A stretch of DNA of 64,000 nucleotides from an unicellular cyanobacterium SU2 (GCA_002110465.1 NEED01000069.1:62001-126000); one strand, 5' to 3'; positions 10,467 to 18,777 are shown, numbered from the stretch's first letter. Program-made: numbers and translations. The notes: generated by a model from the sequence alone, not told the origin.

Positions 10467-10549
10467 GCTGCTACATCCCAAACTATACCCAGTTTCAATG
10501 CACAACAGCTTATAATGTATTTCGTCTTAAACCTTGACCATAAACTTTG

Positions 10550-10975
10550 ATGACTGAATCTATAGAAACCGCCTTTGAGCAAGGATTAGAACGGTATAAA
10601 GAAGGGGAATCTCCTGAAACCCTAATTCCTTACTTTAAAGAAATCTGCGATCGCGCCCCCAAAAATAGCACCGCCTGGGCTTGTTTAGCTTGGCTATATC
10701 TCCTCATGGACAAACCCGAACGCGCCCTCAAGGCTGCTAACAAAAGCGTTAAGATAGATGATAGACCCCCTCAAGCGAGAATTAACCTCGCCCTAGCTAT
10801 GTTAGACACGGGGGCTAAAGGAGTTCGTTCCCACATCGAAGCGGCTGAACAAATGATGTCTCTTGATGAAGGGATTCGTGAAGATATTAAAGAAAATATC
10901 GAAGATGGCTTAGCCCGTAAACCAGATTGGAAAAGCCTCCAGCGCGTCAAAAATTGGTTGTTCCCTGTCGAATAA
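10550..10975 (+). CDS. Small tetratricopeptide-repeat protein
   Basis: 141 residues from the ATG at 10550 (a TTG three bases earlier is unlikely). Helical repeat content is visible in NSTAWACLAWLYLLMDKPERALKAANKSVKIDDR and the next unit, one to two canonical TPRs; the C-terminus ends GLARKPDWKSLQRVKNWLF. Likely a protein-protein interaction module. Its stop is separated by a single base from the ATG of the M48 protease gene, so the two are almost certainly cotranscribed and possibly translationally coupled, which suggests a shared task in membrane or protein quality control (inference). Confidence 0.75.
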   Translation: MTESIETAFEQGLERYKEGESPETLIPYFKEICDRAPKNSTAWACLAWLYLLMDKPERALKAANKSVKIDDRPPQARINLALAMLDTGAKGVRSHIEAAEQMMSLDEGIREDIKENIEDGLARKPDWKSLQRVKNWLFPVE

Positions 10976-10976
10976 T

Positions 10977-11852
10977 ATGAATTTATCAAAAACTCTTTTA
11001 ATTGGTCTAAATGCTGACGATTTTCGTCATCCCTTAGATCGACAAGCGACTAATACCCTCAAACAACTCCCTGGACTCGATATAGCGGTACGGAGTTTAT
11101 TGGGGTCTGTGGCTGAACAGTTTTTTTATCTCAATAATATTGCCTCAAGTGTTCGGGTGAGTGAGAAGCAACTTCCCCATCTTCACACCCTACTAATGGA
11201 AGCTTCTCGTATCCTTGACTTAGAACCCCCTCAATTATACGTCCAACAGAATCCGATTCCTAACGCCTATACTTTTGCCATGCAGGGAAAACAACCTTTT
11301 ATGGTGATTCATACTTCCCTGATTGAAATTTTAACCCCCGAAGAAATTCAAGGGGTGATTGCTCATGAATTAGGACACCTCAAATGTGAACATGGGGTGT
11401 ATTTGACCTTGGCTAATATTATGGTGTTAGCAGCACAATTATTGCCTAATTGGGGAACAGCGATCGCTCAATCTTTACAAGGTCAATTGTTAGAGTGGTT
11501 GCGCTGTGCTGAATTTAGTTGCGATCGCGCTGCTTTGTTAGCCACCCAAAATCCTAAAGTCGTGATGTCAGTGTTGATGAAACTCGCTGGTGGTTCTCCT
11601 ACCCTAGCCCCCCAGTTAAATCTCGATGCTTTTATCGAACAAGCTAGGGATTATGAAGCCATTAGCGACACCTTTTTAGGGGAAATACTGAAAACAGCAC
11701 AAACCGAACAGCTAACCCATCCTGTCCCCGTATTGCGAGCTAAAGAGATTGATCGTTGGGCTAGTTCTCAAGAATATCATCAGTTGTTAGAAACGGGAAA
11801 AACGCAGTATAATCAAAAAAGTGATCCCAAGGGCGGATGGCGAAATTGGTAG
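10977..11852 (+). CDS. M48 family metallopeptidase
   Basis: Zinc-dependent peptidase of the HtpX/Ste24 superfamily, 291 residues. The zinc site HELGH is at residues 130-134 with a downstream EFSCDRAALL motif supplying the third ligand (Glu). Unlike HtpX it lacks an obvious pair of N-terminal transmembrane helices; short hydrophobic stretches are near residues 40-55 and 145-158. The reading frame ends inside tRNA-Leu: the last eight codons (PKGGWRNW) and the TAG stop are encoded by the 5' part of the tRNA, and the TAG is part of its D-loop GGTAGACGC. The final residues are therefore constrained by tRNA sequence rather than protein function. Confidence 0.88.
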   Translation: MNLSKTLLIGLNADDFRHPLDRQATNTLKQLPGLDIAVRSLLGSVAEQFFYLNNIASSVRVSEKQLPHLHTLLMEASRILDLEPPQLYVQQNPIPNAYTFAMQGKQPFMVIHTSLIEILTPEEIQGVIAHELGHLKCEHGVYLTLANIMVLAAQLLPNWGTAIAQSLQGQLLEWLRCAEFSCDRAALLATQNPKVVMSVLMKLAGGSPTLAPQLNLDAFIEQARDYEAISDTFLGEILKTAQTEQLTHPVPVLRAKEIDRWASSQEYHQLLETGKTQYNQKSDPKGGWRNW

Positions 11853-11912
11853 ACGCACCACACTCAAAATGTGGCGGCTTCGGTCATGGGGGTTCGAGTC
11901 CCCCTCTGCCCA
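11831..11912 (+). tRNA. tRNA-Leu(CAA)
   Basis: 82-nt class II tRNA. Acceptor stem GGGCGGA pairs with TCTGCCC (one G-T wobble), discriminator A at 11912. The anticodon stem CCACA/TGTGG encloses loop CTCAAAA, anticodon CAA. A variable arm follows, then T-arm GGGGG-TTCGAGT-CCCCC. CCA is not encoded. The gene overlaps the end of the M48 CDS by 22 nt on the same strand. The sequence immediately 3' is a diverged copy of the right terminus of the mobile element that uses tRNA-Val, so this tRNA has probably served as an integration site. Confidence 0.95.
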
Positions 11913-11916
11913 TTTA

Positions 11917-12080
11917 CTTTAAACCCTGATGATGAAAAGGTTTTAGAATGCCTTACTCCCTCTCAGGGACGCTTTTTACTCAGTCTTTACTCAATCTTAC
12001 CTGATTCGGTGGGGGTAGCTGAGTAACTTAACCTTAGTTTTGTGATGTTATTATGTACATTCCCTCAAACAGTTATTTTA
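11917..12080 (+). repeat. Diverged copy of the element right terminus behind tRNA-Leu
   Basis: About 164 bp that align with 17424-17590, the sequence just 3' of the tRNA-Val core. Shared runs include CTCAATCTTACCTGATTCGG and GTAACTTAACCTTAGTTTTG. The three heptamers TTACTCA (11976 and 11987) and TGAGTAA (12020) have exactly the same spacing (11 and 33 bp) as at 17483, 17494 and 17527. The copy begins within about 5 bp of the tRNA 3' end, as expected for an attachment-site junction. No second tRNA-Leu 3' fragment was found in the window. Confidence 0.85.
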
Positions 12081-12091
12081 CAAAGACTTGC

Positions 12092-12125
12092 GGTCAGCTT
12101 CGCTGTGACTTCGGCAACGCTGACC
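12092..12125. repeat. REP-like palindrome
   Basis: GGTCAGC and GCTGACC arms enclose a loop of about 20 nt containing TTCGCTG and TTCGG. It lies just past the 3' end of the 1001-residue membrane protein gene. There is no T-run for an intrinsic terminator, so it is more likely a dispersed intergenic repeat or an RNA-stabilising hairpin. Confidence 0.4.
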
Positions 12126-12132
12126 TTGATTT

Positions 12133-15100
12133 TCACACATTGTCTATCAAATCGTCTACCAAGTTTTCTACAGGAATTATATATCCTTGAAAGTCGGGAT
12201 GCTTTCTAAATTCAAAGTTTTCTGTGATTGTAATAGCAACCCGTTGTTCTAAATATTCTCGTTGTTGTTGTCTCGTCCCTTTTTCTAATAACCAGTCAGG
12301 AGGATTATCAAGACAATTATTCAGTAATTCAGCATTTTCTGAAAAAGATTTTATCTCTATTTTGAACATCTCAGGTTTCTGTGAATCATCATTTTCGTAC
12401 AAATACTGTCTTAAAGTTCCTAGTCGAGATTTATTTAAAATTAATATATTTTTGTCTATAACTTCAGAGTTGATAAATAAAACTGGGATTTTGAATTGTT
12501 TATATAAATAATATCCGTGAAAACTTTTTAAATTAACTGATCTAAAATCGGGATCAAATTTATGTTTGTACTCTTCAAGCGCACGCCAATCATCTATGAT
12601 TTTCCAAGAAGCAATTATCAATGTATCTTCTATTACTATTGTTTGACTTAAAGTATCAAAAATATTATCTAATAATATATTGTCTAATAAATTTTTATCT
12701 AGTGTTTCACAGTAATTTGCAATCTCTTGAATGATTGTATTATTTTCAAAATCTGCTAATTCCCTACCAACGCTATTACCAAAAGTTTTGGCTGTACGAG
12801 AAACTATATTCATCCAATTCTCAAAAAATATAGTTTTATCTTCAAGAAAATTACTTCCATAATCTTGTTTGAATTTATTATTATCAAGTTCCTCTTTACG
12901 CAGATGTAAAAACTCAAATATTTTTCTAACATAAGATAGCTCTGAAAATCCTTCAGAAACTCCATCTTTAAAGTCTTGAACTTTGTTTGAACTAATGTTC
13001 TGATTTCTTGTCAAGATAATGATTCTTTTTTCTGCTTTAACTTTTAATTCTTGTAAAAACGGAATAACTCCTTGTTCTATAGAGTCAGCAACCTTAGTTA
13101 AATCAAAATCTAAATTTCTGAATAAGTTATCATCTTGTTTAATTTCTTTTGCTACTTTAATATATTCATCAGTCCAATTACTTATTATAAATAAGTCATA
13201 AGAATCTAAGTTATCAAAGAGATTAAAATTTTGAATGGTTGATTGATAATTGGTTTGTGGAATTTTATAAAATTCTTTAATTAATAAGAGTAAGAAGTAT
13301 TTTTCTACATAAATTCCACTTCCATGATGATCATCCCATCTGTATTTGAATTGAAGTTGAAGTCGATCAATCTGACAATAAAAATGAATTATTTCTCCAA
13401 GTCCTGATGGTACAATATTACGGTTAGTCCATATAGCATCTGAATCTGAAGGTTGATTAAAGTTCCATAAACATTTAATGTAAGAAAATTGTTGTTTAAA
13501 AATGCAATAAGCTGCTGTATAAAACATGATAATTTTTAGGTTGTTATGTTTAAATTGGTCAGTTGCATTTCTAATGATTTTTTCGACTAATTCTATTTCA
13601 AATTGAACATCATTTTCGTTTTTAATACTTTCCGGTTTTTGAGGATTAATCCGTATTAAATAATTGAATTTATTAATCCAAGTAGTGAGTCTATCTTGTG
13701 TGTAAATGTCATTGCTTTCTGAGCGTAAATCGTAAATAGTATCTAAGATTTTAGTATTATCGGTTTCTAATTGAAGAATATATATATTTCGATAATCAGA
13801 TAAATTATTACTTAATGAACTGATAGAAATACATATTCCTTGTATTGCTGTAGAGACTAAGTATTTAAAAATTTCTATCTCGTCGTTAATGATTATGTAT
13901 TTAATAGACTTCCATAAATTCTCATCAAAAATTCCTAAATAAGATAAATTGAATTTATTTTCCACGTTAAATACTATATTTGTGTACCACCCTATAGAAG
14001 TCAAATAAGCTGAACTGTCTTTATTTGAAATTGAAATTACTCTCGTATCAGCTAAATCATTTAAAAGTTTTTTTATAAATACCTCATTGCCAGTATTTAC
14101 AGTTATTTCTCGAATAATATCCCTAATACCATAAACACTATAAAGACTTATTTCATGATTCTTTGAGTTAACAGCAGTTTCATGAATTCTTATAAATTGA
14201 TTGACTGCTGTTGTTAAAGTTATTAACTCTTCATTTGGATTAAAAAATAGTCTAAATGAAGCTTCTTTGGGATTTTTTTGATATAAATCATAAAAGTCTG
14301 AAGAAGCAAGCAACCGTTCAAACAATTCTAGATTTTTCCCTTTGATTTCAAAAAGAGTAATAATTGAATCTTGTATTTTTTGCAAACCAGTTAAAACAGT
14401 TTTATTAGTCTTTTTATCACTGACTTCAACAACGAGAATATCTCCAATTGCTTCAAATGATTCAATTAACTTATTTTGTATGATTTCTAGCTTCTTGTTA
14501 TTCTTAATCTTAAGTAATTTCTCAACATTAAGATTTTTGTCAATATCCTTATAAATCTGATTAAGTAAATATGATGTATTAACTGAATAATCTTTGACAA
14601 TTTTAAAAAATGAGACGAGTACAAATAAAATCATCAAAAACCAAATATAGACTAAATATAAAAGAATAATTTGCCATAAAAATTCTGGATCATCTACTAC
14701 AATAAATTTTAAGCTAACTGAAAAAGCAATATTAACAATGAGTAGAATAGGTAATATTTTGACTTGCCATTGTTGATTAAATTTATTAATAATGACCGAT
14801 GACTTATATCTTTCAGAAATTCTAGAAATTACATCAAAACTAATCGGTATTGCAATAGCAATAACAGCAGCTTGAACAGCAATGATATCTGATAAAAATC
14901 CTGTGCTTGGCGTAACTTGAATCAATTGAATGTCATCTATCTTAAGAGATAAAAAGGAATCAATATAACTTTGAAAATTAGGTGATGTTAACCCATTCAA
15001 CTCAAATAACATTTGATGAACTTTTAAAAATCCTACCCAATCACCTATAAGTATCCCTACAAGAACAATTAAGATAGAAATGAATCTTTGTCTGTCGAAA

Positions 15101-15138
15101 ATGACTACATCTGTGATAGTATTAAAAATATCTTGCAT
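12133..15138 (-). CDS. Large membrane protein of unknown function (1001 aa)
   Basis: Not recognised. The first 200 residues hold about four hydrophobic helices: SILIVLVGILIGDWVGF, DIIAVQAAVIAIAIPISF, VKILPILLIVNIAFSVSL and ILLYLVYIWFLMILFVLV. The remaining 800 residues are soluble, alpha-helical, Lys/Asn/Ile-rich, with no nucleotide-binding, nuclease or protease motif that I can see. The membrane arrangement vaguely recalls DUF2254-type proteins (weak). Codon use is very AT-rich compared with hemC or icd, as expected for acquired DNA. It is the only gene in the 3.9 kb between the element-like end behind tRNA-Leu and the core at 15771, apart from hicBA, so it is probably cargo. A defence or stress role is possible but unsupported. 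Confidence 0.7.
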   Translation of the reverse strand: MQDIFNTITDVVIFDRQRFISILIVLVGILIGDWVGFLKVHQMLFELNGLTSPNFQSYIDSFLSLKIDDIQLIQVTPSTGFLSDIIAVQAAVIAIAIPISFDVISRISERYKSSVIINKFNQQWQVKILPILLIVNIAFSVSLKFIVVDDPEFLWQIILLYLVYIWFLMILFVLVSFFKIVKDYSVNTSYLLNQIYKDIDKNLNVEKLLKIKNNKKLEIIQNKLIESFEAIGDILVVEVSDKKTNKTVLTGLQKIQDSIITLFEIKGKNLELFERLLASSDFYDLYQKNPKEASFRLFFNPNEELITLTTAVNQFIRIHETAVNSKNHEISLYSVYGIRDIIREITVNTGNEVFIKKLLNDLADTRVISISNKDSSAYLTSIGWYTNIVFNVENKFNLSYLGIFDENLWKSIKYIIINDEIEIFKYLVSTAIQGICISISSLSNNLSDYRNIYILQLETDNTKILDTIYDLRSESNDIYTQDRLTTWINKFNYLIRINPQKPESIKNENDVQFEIELVEKIIRNATDQFKHNNLKIIMFYTAAYCIFKQQFSYIKCLWNFNQPSDSDAIWTNRNIVPSGLGEIIHFYCQIDRLQLQFKYRWDDHHGSGIYVEKYFLLLLIKEFYKIPQTNYQSTIQNFNLFDNLDSYDLFIISNWTDEYIKVAKEIKQDDNLFRNLDFDLTKVADSIEQGVIPFLQELKVKAEKRIIILTRNQNISSNKVQDFKDGVSEGFSELSYVRKIFEFLHLRKEELDNNKFKQDYGSNFLEDKTIFFENWMNIVSRTAKTFGNSVGRELADFENNTIIQEIANYCETLDKNLLDNILLDNIFDTLSQTIVIEDTLIIASWKIIDDWRALEEYKHKFDPDFRSVNLKSFHGYYLYKQFKIPVLFINSEVIDKNILILNKSRLGTLRQYLYENDDSQKPEMFKIEIKSFSENAELLNNCLDNPPDWLLEKGTRQQQREYLEQRVAITITENFEFRKHPDFQGYIIPVENLVDDLIDNV

Positions 15139-15225
15139 CTTGATTGTTGAAAAAATATCTAGTTAAAGTATGAGATTAATTACGTTTAGGTACTTAAGAA
15201 GTTACAATGCGATTAAATTATTTGG

Positions 15226-15450
15226 CTATAACAACTTAATAAACTCATTAAGACTCAATTCACAATCTCGTAAAATCTGAGCAAATAATCCTCTCCCAAT
15301 GGTTTCTTTTCCATGAACAGGAATAACAGTTCTTCTACCATCAGGATGAATCAAAAAATGATGACTACCTTTAATTCTAGCGACGCTAAAACCAGCTTTT
15401 TTCAAAGCTGAAATCATTTTCTTTCCTGTGACGGCTGGAATATTACTCAT
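15226..15450 (-). CDS. hicA: HicA-type mRNA interferase toxin
   Basis: 74 residues, a double-stranded-RNA-binding-fold toxin that cleaves mRNA when not bound by HicB. Seen: ALKKAGFSVARIKGSHHFL with the catalytic His in GSHH, then HPDGRRTVIPVHGKETIGRG and LRDCELSLNEF, all typical of HicA. Its ATG overlaps the last four bases of hicB (ATGA), giving the order hicB then hicA. Such pairs often stabilise mobile DNA; here the pair lies just outside the core repeat at 15771, so it may be cargo of the tRNA-Leu element or resident. Confidence 0.9.
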   Translation of the reverse strand: MSNIPAVTGKKMISALKKAGFSVARIKGSHHFLIHPDGRRTVIPVHGKETIGRGLFAQILRDCELSLNEFIKLL

Positions 15451-15662
15451 CGCTTAATTTCTAGTCGTTGTATCCCCACAAATTCTAAGGGTTCAAATTC
15501 TTGATTTTCCATTTCTAAACAAAGTTCAATGGCTTCTTGAATACGTTCGATTAATTCATCATAGCTTTTAGCTTGGGTATGACATCCTTTTAATGTGGGA
15601 ACAGATGCAACTAAATAACCGTCTGCATCTTTTTCAATGATTACATTAAAGTATTTGGTCAT
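15447..15662 (-). CDS. hicB: HicB-type antitoxin
   Basis: 71 residues with the partial RNase-H-like HicB fold: MTKYFNVIIEKDADGYLVASVP, LKGCHTQAKSYDELIERIQEAIEL. There is no C-terminal helix-turn-helix, as in the short HicB forms, so autoregulation would need another DNA-binding element. It neutralises the HicA encoded by the overlapping downstream gene. Ribosome site AAAGGAAAC lies before the ATG. The promoter must lie in 15663-15770, the stretch that abuts the left core repeat of the mobile element. Confidence 0.9.
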   Translation of the reverse strand: MTKYFNVIIEKDADGYLVASVPTLKGCHTQAKSYDELIERIQEAIELCLEMENQEFEPLEFVGIQRLEIKR

Positions 15663-15770
15663 TGATGTTTCCTTTTTAAGTAATAGTTTTTTAGGCTTTT
15701 GACATCACGGGGGATGGTGAGGATGTCAAGGTGTCAATCTCTACGAATATATTATAAACTTTGTCAAAAA

Positions 15771-15876
15771 ATATGGACGTAACTGGACTCGAACCCTAAG
15801 CCTAGCCTAATTCTACTCATTTAGAGGCTCTATTGCTCAGTCAGACAACACTTAGTTTTCTGGTTTGAGTAAAAAA
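15771..15876 (+). repeat. 106-bp inverted repeat, left arm (left element terminus with att core)
   Basis: Perfect reverse complement of 17317-17422 (paired positions sum to 33193). The outer 25 bp are the tRNA-Val 3'-end core; the inner 81 bp are the element left terminus. It contains TGAGTAA at 15866, and a second TGAGTAA at 15877, 11 bp on, lies just beyond the repeat and overlaps the recombinase start. The repeat ends at the A of the recombinase ATG. Confidence 0.95.
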
Positions 15877-17288
15877 TGAGTAACGAAAACAGCAATAAAA
15901 ACAGCAGTAAATATACTGGCTATTCTGACTTACTAGCTTTCTATCACCGTAAGAGAAAAGAGTACCCAAAAGGAATATCCCCTAAGCTTCAAAGTAATAA
16001 ACACTTACTGCTACAGTTTACTGACCCAACTACAGGAAAAAGAACTACTAAAAGCTGTAATGTTAGTTTCTCAGAAGAAGGAGTAATTTTAGCACTCTCA
16101 AAAGCACATAAAGTAAAGAAAGCACTAGACAATTGTAAAACATCTTCAGAGTTCTGGGAATGGTATGAACTAGAAATACTAGGAAAAAATGAAATAAAAA
16201 ACGACTTAAAAACTTACAGAGAAATATTTAAAAAAATAGAGGATGATTATTTTAATGGTTATCATAAGAACACTGGCAGAAAAAGAAGTAAAAATATTGC
16301 TAATGATTCTAAAACATTTCATGATTATTATGGTTTGGTGTTTAATAAATTTGAGAACTTAGATAATTACCCTAAATGGGAAGACTTAAAAACAGTATTA
16401 TTTTCTTGGGAACAGGGTACTAAACAATTTAAAAATACTTATAGTGTTTTAACAAGAATAGCTAAAATGAGTCATAACAAAGATGAATTACTAGAGCAAT
16501 TAGAGAATATAAATCCTAAGCAAACTATTTTCAAAAAGAAGCAATCAATAAGTTTTAAAGAGTTTTCAGAATGGTATGAGAAAGCATATTTAGAAATAGA
16601 AAATTTAAACAAAGAAGTAGATAGAAAAGCTAGAAAATCCTGGTTATGGGTATCAGCAATGTGTGTAATTTATGGTTTACGTCCTAGTGAAATTGCTGCC
16701 AGTAAAAATTTAACAGAAAATATTACTATTGATGGGGTAAACATACCAGCATTAAATAGTCCGAATAATAAAGACTTACTTTTGTATATTGATGATTTTA
16801 CTTATTTTGGTACTTCTATTAAAACAGGAAAAAGGTTATGTCTACCAGTAACTAAAGATGAAAAAATAATAGAAAAATTTAAAATAAAAAATCCTTTATT
16901 ACCTGAGTATCATCCTAATCCACAAAGTAAACCAGAAAGCATTGCTATTGGATTTATTAGTCAATTTTCTTCAAGGCTTAAAAATTATAATTGTCCTATT
17001 AGTCAAAAATATGCTTTTAGACATTTATACAATCAGTTAGGTGAAATGTATGGAATACCTCAAGAAATAAGAGCTAGAAGTTTAGGTCATTCTGTTGCTA
17101 TAAATGATAGTGTTTATAAAAACAGAAGTAATATCCAAACAACAATAGACTTATTAACTAATCACTCTAAACAACCTTTAAGTTTAGAACTAGCAAAAGA
17201 AGCACTAAAAAACAATGGTTTTGATTTAGAAGATAATTCAGTAAAAGCAATACTAAAAATTATTTATCAAGTTGACTCAATAAATTAG
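15876..17288 (+). CDS. Tyrosine recombinase / integrase
   Basis: 470-residue site-specific recombinase that should cut and rejoin the tRNA-Val-derived core. Catalytic residues: Arg269 in YGLRPSE (box I), Arg382 in KYAFRH with Tyr instead of the usual His three residues before it, His405 in SLGHS, and nucleophile Tyr414 in NDSVYKN. The N-terminal 250 residues are Lys/Asn-rich and probably contain the arm-binding and core-binding domains. The start is ATG at 15876; no strong ribosome site is present because the upstream sequence belongs to the element terminus. A TGAGTAA heptamer overlaps the start codon, so the enzyme could repress its own synthesis by binding there (inference). It is flanked on both sides by the same inverted terminus, which is unusual. 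Confidence 0.92.
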   Translation: MSNENSNKNSSKYTGYSDLLAFYHRKRKEYPKGISPKLQSNKHLLLQFTDPTTGKRTTKSCNVSFSEEGVILALSKAHKVKKALDNCKTSSEFWEWYELEILGKNEIKNDLKTYREIFKKIEDDYFNGYHKNTGRKRSKNIANDSKTFHDYYGLVFNKFENLDNYPKWEDLKTVLFSWEQGTKQFKNTYSVLTRIAKMSHNKDELLEQLENINPKQTIFKKKQSISFKEFSEWYEKAYLEIENLNKEVDRKARKSWLWVSAMCVIYGLRPSEIAASKNLTENITIDGVNIPALNSPNNKDLLLYIDDFTYFGTSIKTGKRLCLPVTKDEKIIEKFKIKNPLLPEYHPNPQSKPESIAIGFISQFSSRLKNYNCPISQKYAFRHLYNQLGEMYGIPQEIRARSLGHSVAINDSVYKNRSNIQTTIDLLTNHSKQPLSLELAKEALKNNGFDLEDNSVKAILKIIYQVDSIN

Positions 17289-17316
17289 TATATTTTTTGC
17301 TTTAAAAATTAGTTAC

Positions 17317-17422
17317 TTTTTTACTCAAACCAGAAAACTAAGTGTTGTCTGACTGAGCAATAGAGCCTCTAAATGAGTAGAATTAGGCTAGGCTTAGGGT
17401 TCGAGTCCAGTTACGTCCATAT
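17317..17422 (-). repeat. 106-bp inverted repeat, right arm (internal att site)
   Basis: Perfect inverse of 15771-15876. The core 17398-17422 is shared with the 528-bp repeat that begins here, so this is the point where left terminus, core and right terminus meet, as in a circular attP junction. TTACTCA at 17321-17327 mirrors the heptamer at 15866. Confidence 0.95.
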
Positions 17423-17925
17423 CCCTTAAAATCTGATGATATAAAGGTTTGACAGTGCCTGACCACCCATTGGGGACGCTATTTACTCAGTTCTTACTCA
17501 ATCTTACCTGATTCGGTGGGGGTAGGTGAGTAACTTAACCTTAGTTTTGTGATGCTATTATATACACTGCCTAAAACAGTTCCAAAATAGGCACTAATAA
17601 AAGCAGTAAAAAAAAGAGTAATCAAAACAGTAATCAAAAAACTATACTAAATTCCTTCTCTTGTGTGAGAGAAAGAATAATAAATTTACTTCCCAAAATA
17701 ATATACTAAATTGCTTGTCTCCTGTGAGAGTGTATTTATATTATTTTTATTTCCAAAAATAGTTTTATTTTTACTTCTTAAAATAGCAATAAATTTACTT
17801 ACCAAAATAGAAGCGTTTTTTCACCTCTATTTGAAAATATAAACTATAACGTGATGAAATAAAGCCCTAGGAGAATGCCCCTAAAAGCTTTTGAACTGTC
17901 GAGTGTGTACCTGAAATATCAAAAT
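17398..17925 (+). repeat. 528-bp inverted repeat, left copy (right terminus, internal)
   Basis: Inverse of 21569-22096 (paired positions sum to 39494); equal length, and no mismatch noticed on comparison. It starts with the tRNA-Val core, carries TTACTCA at 17483 and 17494 and TGAGTAA at 17527, then several AT-rich direct motifs such as AATAAATTTACTT (three copies) and CTATACTAAATT / ATATACTAAATT. No coding potential is apparent. The first 170 bp are also found, diverged, behind tRNA-Leu. Confidence 0.95.
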
Positions 17926-18426
17926 AATCCTACTGCTAAAAAAAACAGTAATAAATTTACTCTTTAAAAAACTACTTTATTTGTTAGTAATTTTTAATAA
18001 TTATAGACAGTGTCTTTCTACCGAACGTTAGTTTTAGTGTCTAGTCCCCATAATACATAAATTTTTATTATGCAAGTGATAAGTAAACTAAATGTATTTA
18101 AGGGTCAATTCATGTGGGCTGTAAAACTGCAAAGACAGTCTGTGTATTTAGGTGAATAGAATCCTTATATTATCAGTGTTTTAGCTATTCTGGTAATTAG
18201 GCAGGTTTATAACTGCTTGACCATCTAACGAAATAATCAATGTTTTGGGGTTCATAATACAAGATTACAACTGTAGTACCCTACGAGGATGCGCTGTAAG
18301 CCCCTTATTTTCTAAAGCTAACCCATACCATCATTTGTTATTTCTAAGCTAGAGTCAACTATATAGAGTCGACCTACTAAACAAGTTGGGTATGATGAAA
18401 GTATCCAAAATGTTACAAGCTGAATT
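17926..18426. other. Noncoding stretch between right terminus and first cargo gene
   Basis: About 500 bp without a credible reading frame. It contains the 343-bp block also found between tRNA-Thr and tRNA-Pro. The last 110 bp (18315-18426) should hold the promoter of the small gene at 18427; I see no clear -35/-10 pair. Confidence 0.6.
17972..18314 (+). repeat. 343-bp conserved noncoding block, copy 1
   Basis: Aligns in inverted orientation with 44308-44650 at roughly 85% by eye over its whole length. Long identical runs include AGACAGTGTCTTTCTACCG and CAAAACATTGATTATTTCGT (reverse strand). No open frame is shared by both copies, so the conservation points to an RNA or a DNA-level function such as a replication or transfer origin of the element family. 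It lies between the internal right terminus and the first cargo gene. Confidence 0.85.
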
Positions 18427-18708
18427 ATGAGAAGTTACGATTCACCAGTACCGATGCAATACATGACAGTCTTCAATTCTGGCCAGAAGTCAACCTACTC
18501 CACACAAGAGAAAAAAGCGCACCAACCTTTAAAGCAGTTTTTAGAGGAGCATAATATCACTCGAAAACAGTGGCAATCATTAGTAAATAAAAGAGTGTGT
18601 TCATTAATTAAATTACATGGTCGTTTTTACACTTGTTTGTTTGATTGCTATGAAGGCATTCCAATAGAGCAACTATTAGTGAGAAAACGTTGCTTATCTA
18701 GAGAATAG
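18427..18708 (+). CDS. Small cargo protein of unknown function (93 aa)
   Basis: Not recognised. The basic C-terminal half, HNITRKQWQSLVNKRVCSLI, looks like a short helix-turn-helix-like region, followed by a beta-rich GRFYTCLFDCYEG. It could be a small DNA-binding or excisionase-like factor, since such proteins often accompany tyrosine recombinases (speculative). The gene is followed by a good intrinsic terminator at 18778, supporting real expression. Confidence 0.55.
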   Translation: MRSYDSPVPMQYMTVFNSGQKSTYSTQEKKAHQPLKQFLEEHNITRKQWQSLVNKRVCSLIKLHGRFYTCLFDCYEGIPIEQLLVRKRCLSRE

Positions 18709-18777
18709 CTGATATAATTGAATTAATTTTCCGAAATATAAGTATTTTTATTTGATTTTGAGTATTGTTCCTTTTTA

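Noticed and set aside
15771-17422. Insertion sequence with a DDE transposase bounded by terminal inverted repeats
   Set aside because: The enzyme is a tyrosine recombinase and the outer part of each repeat is a tRNA 3' end, so this is a site-specific system, not a DDE transposon.
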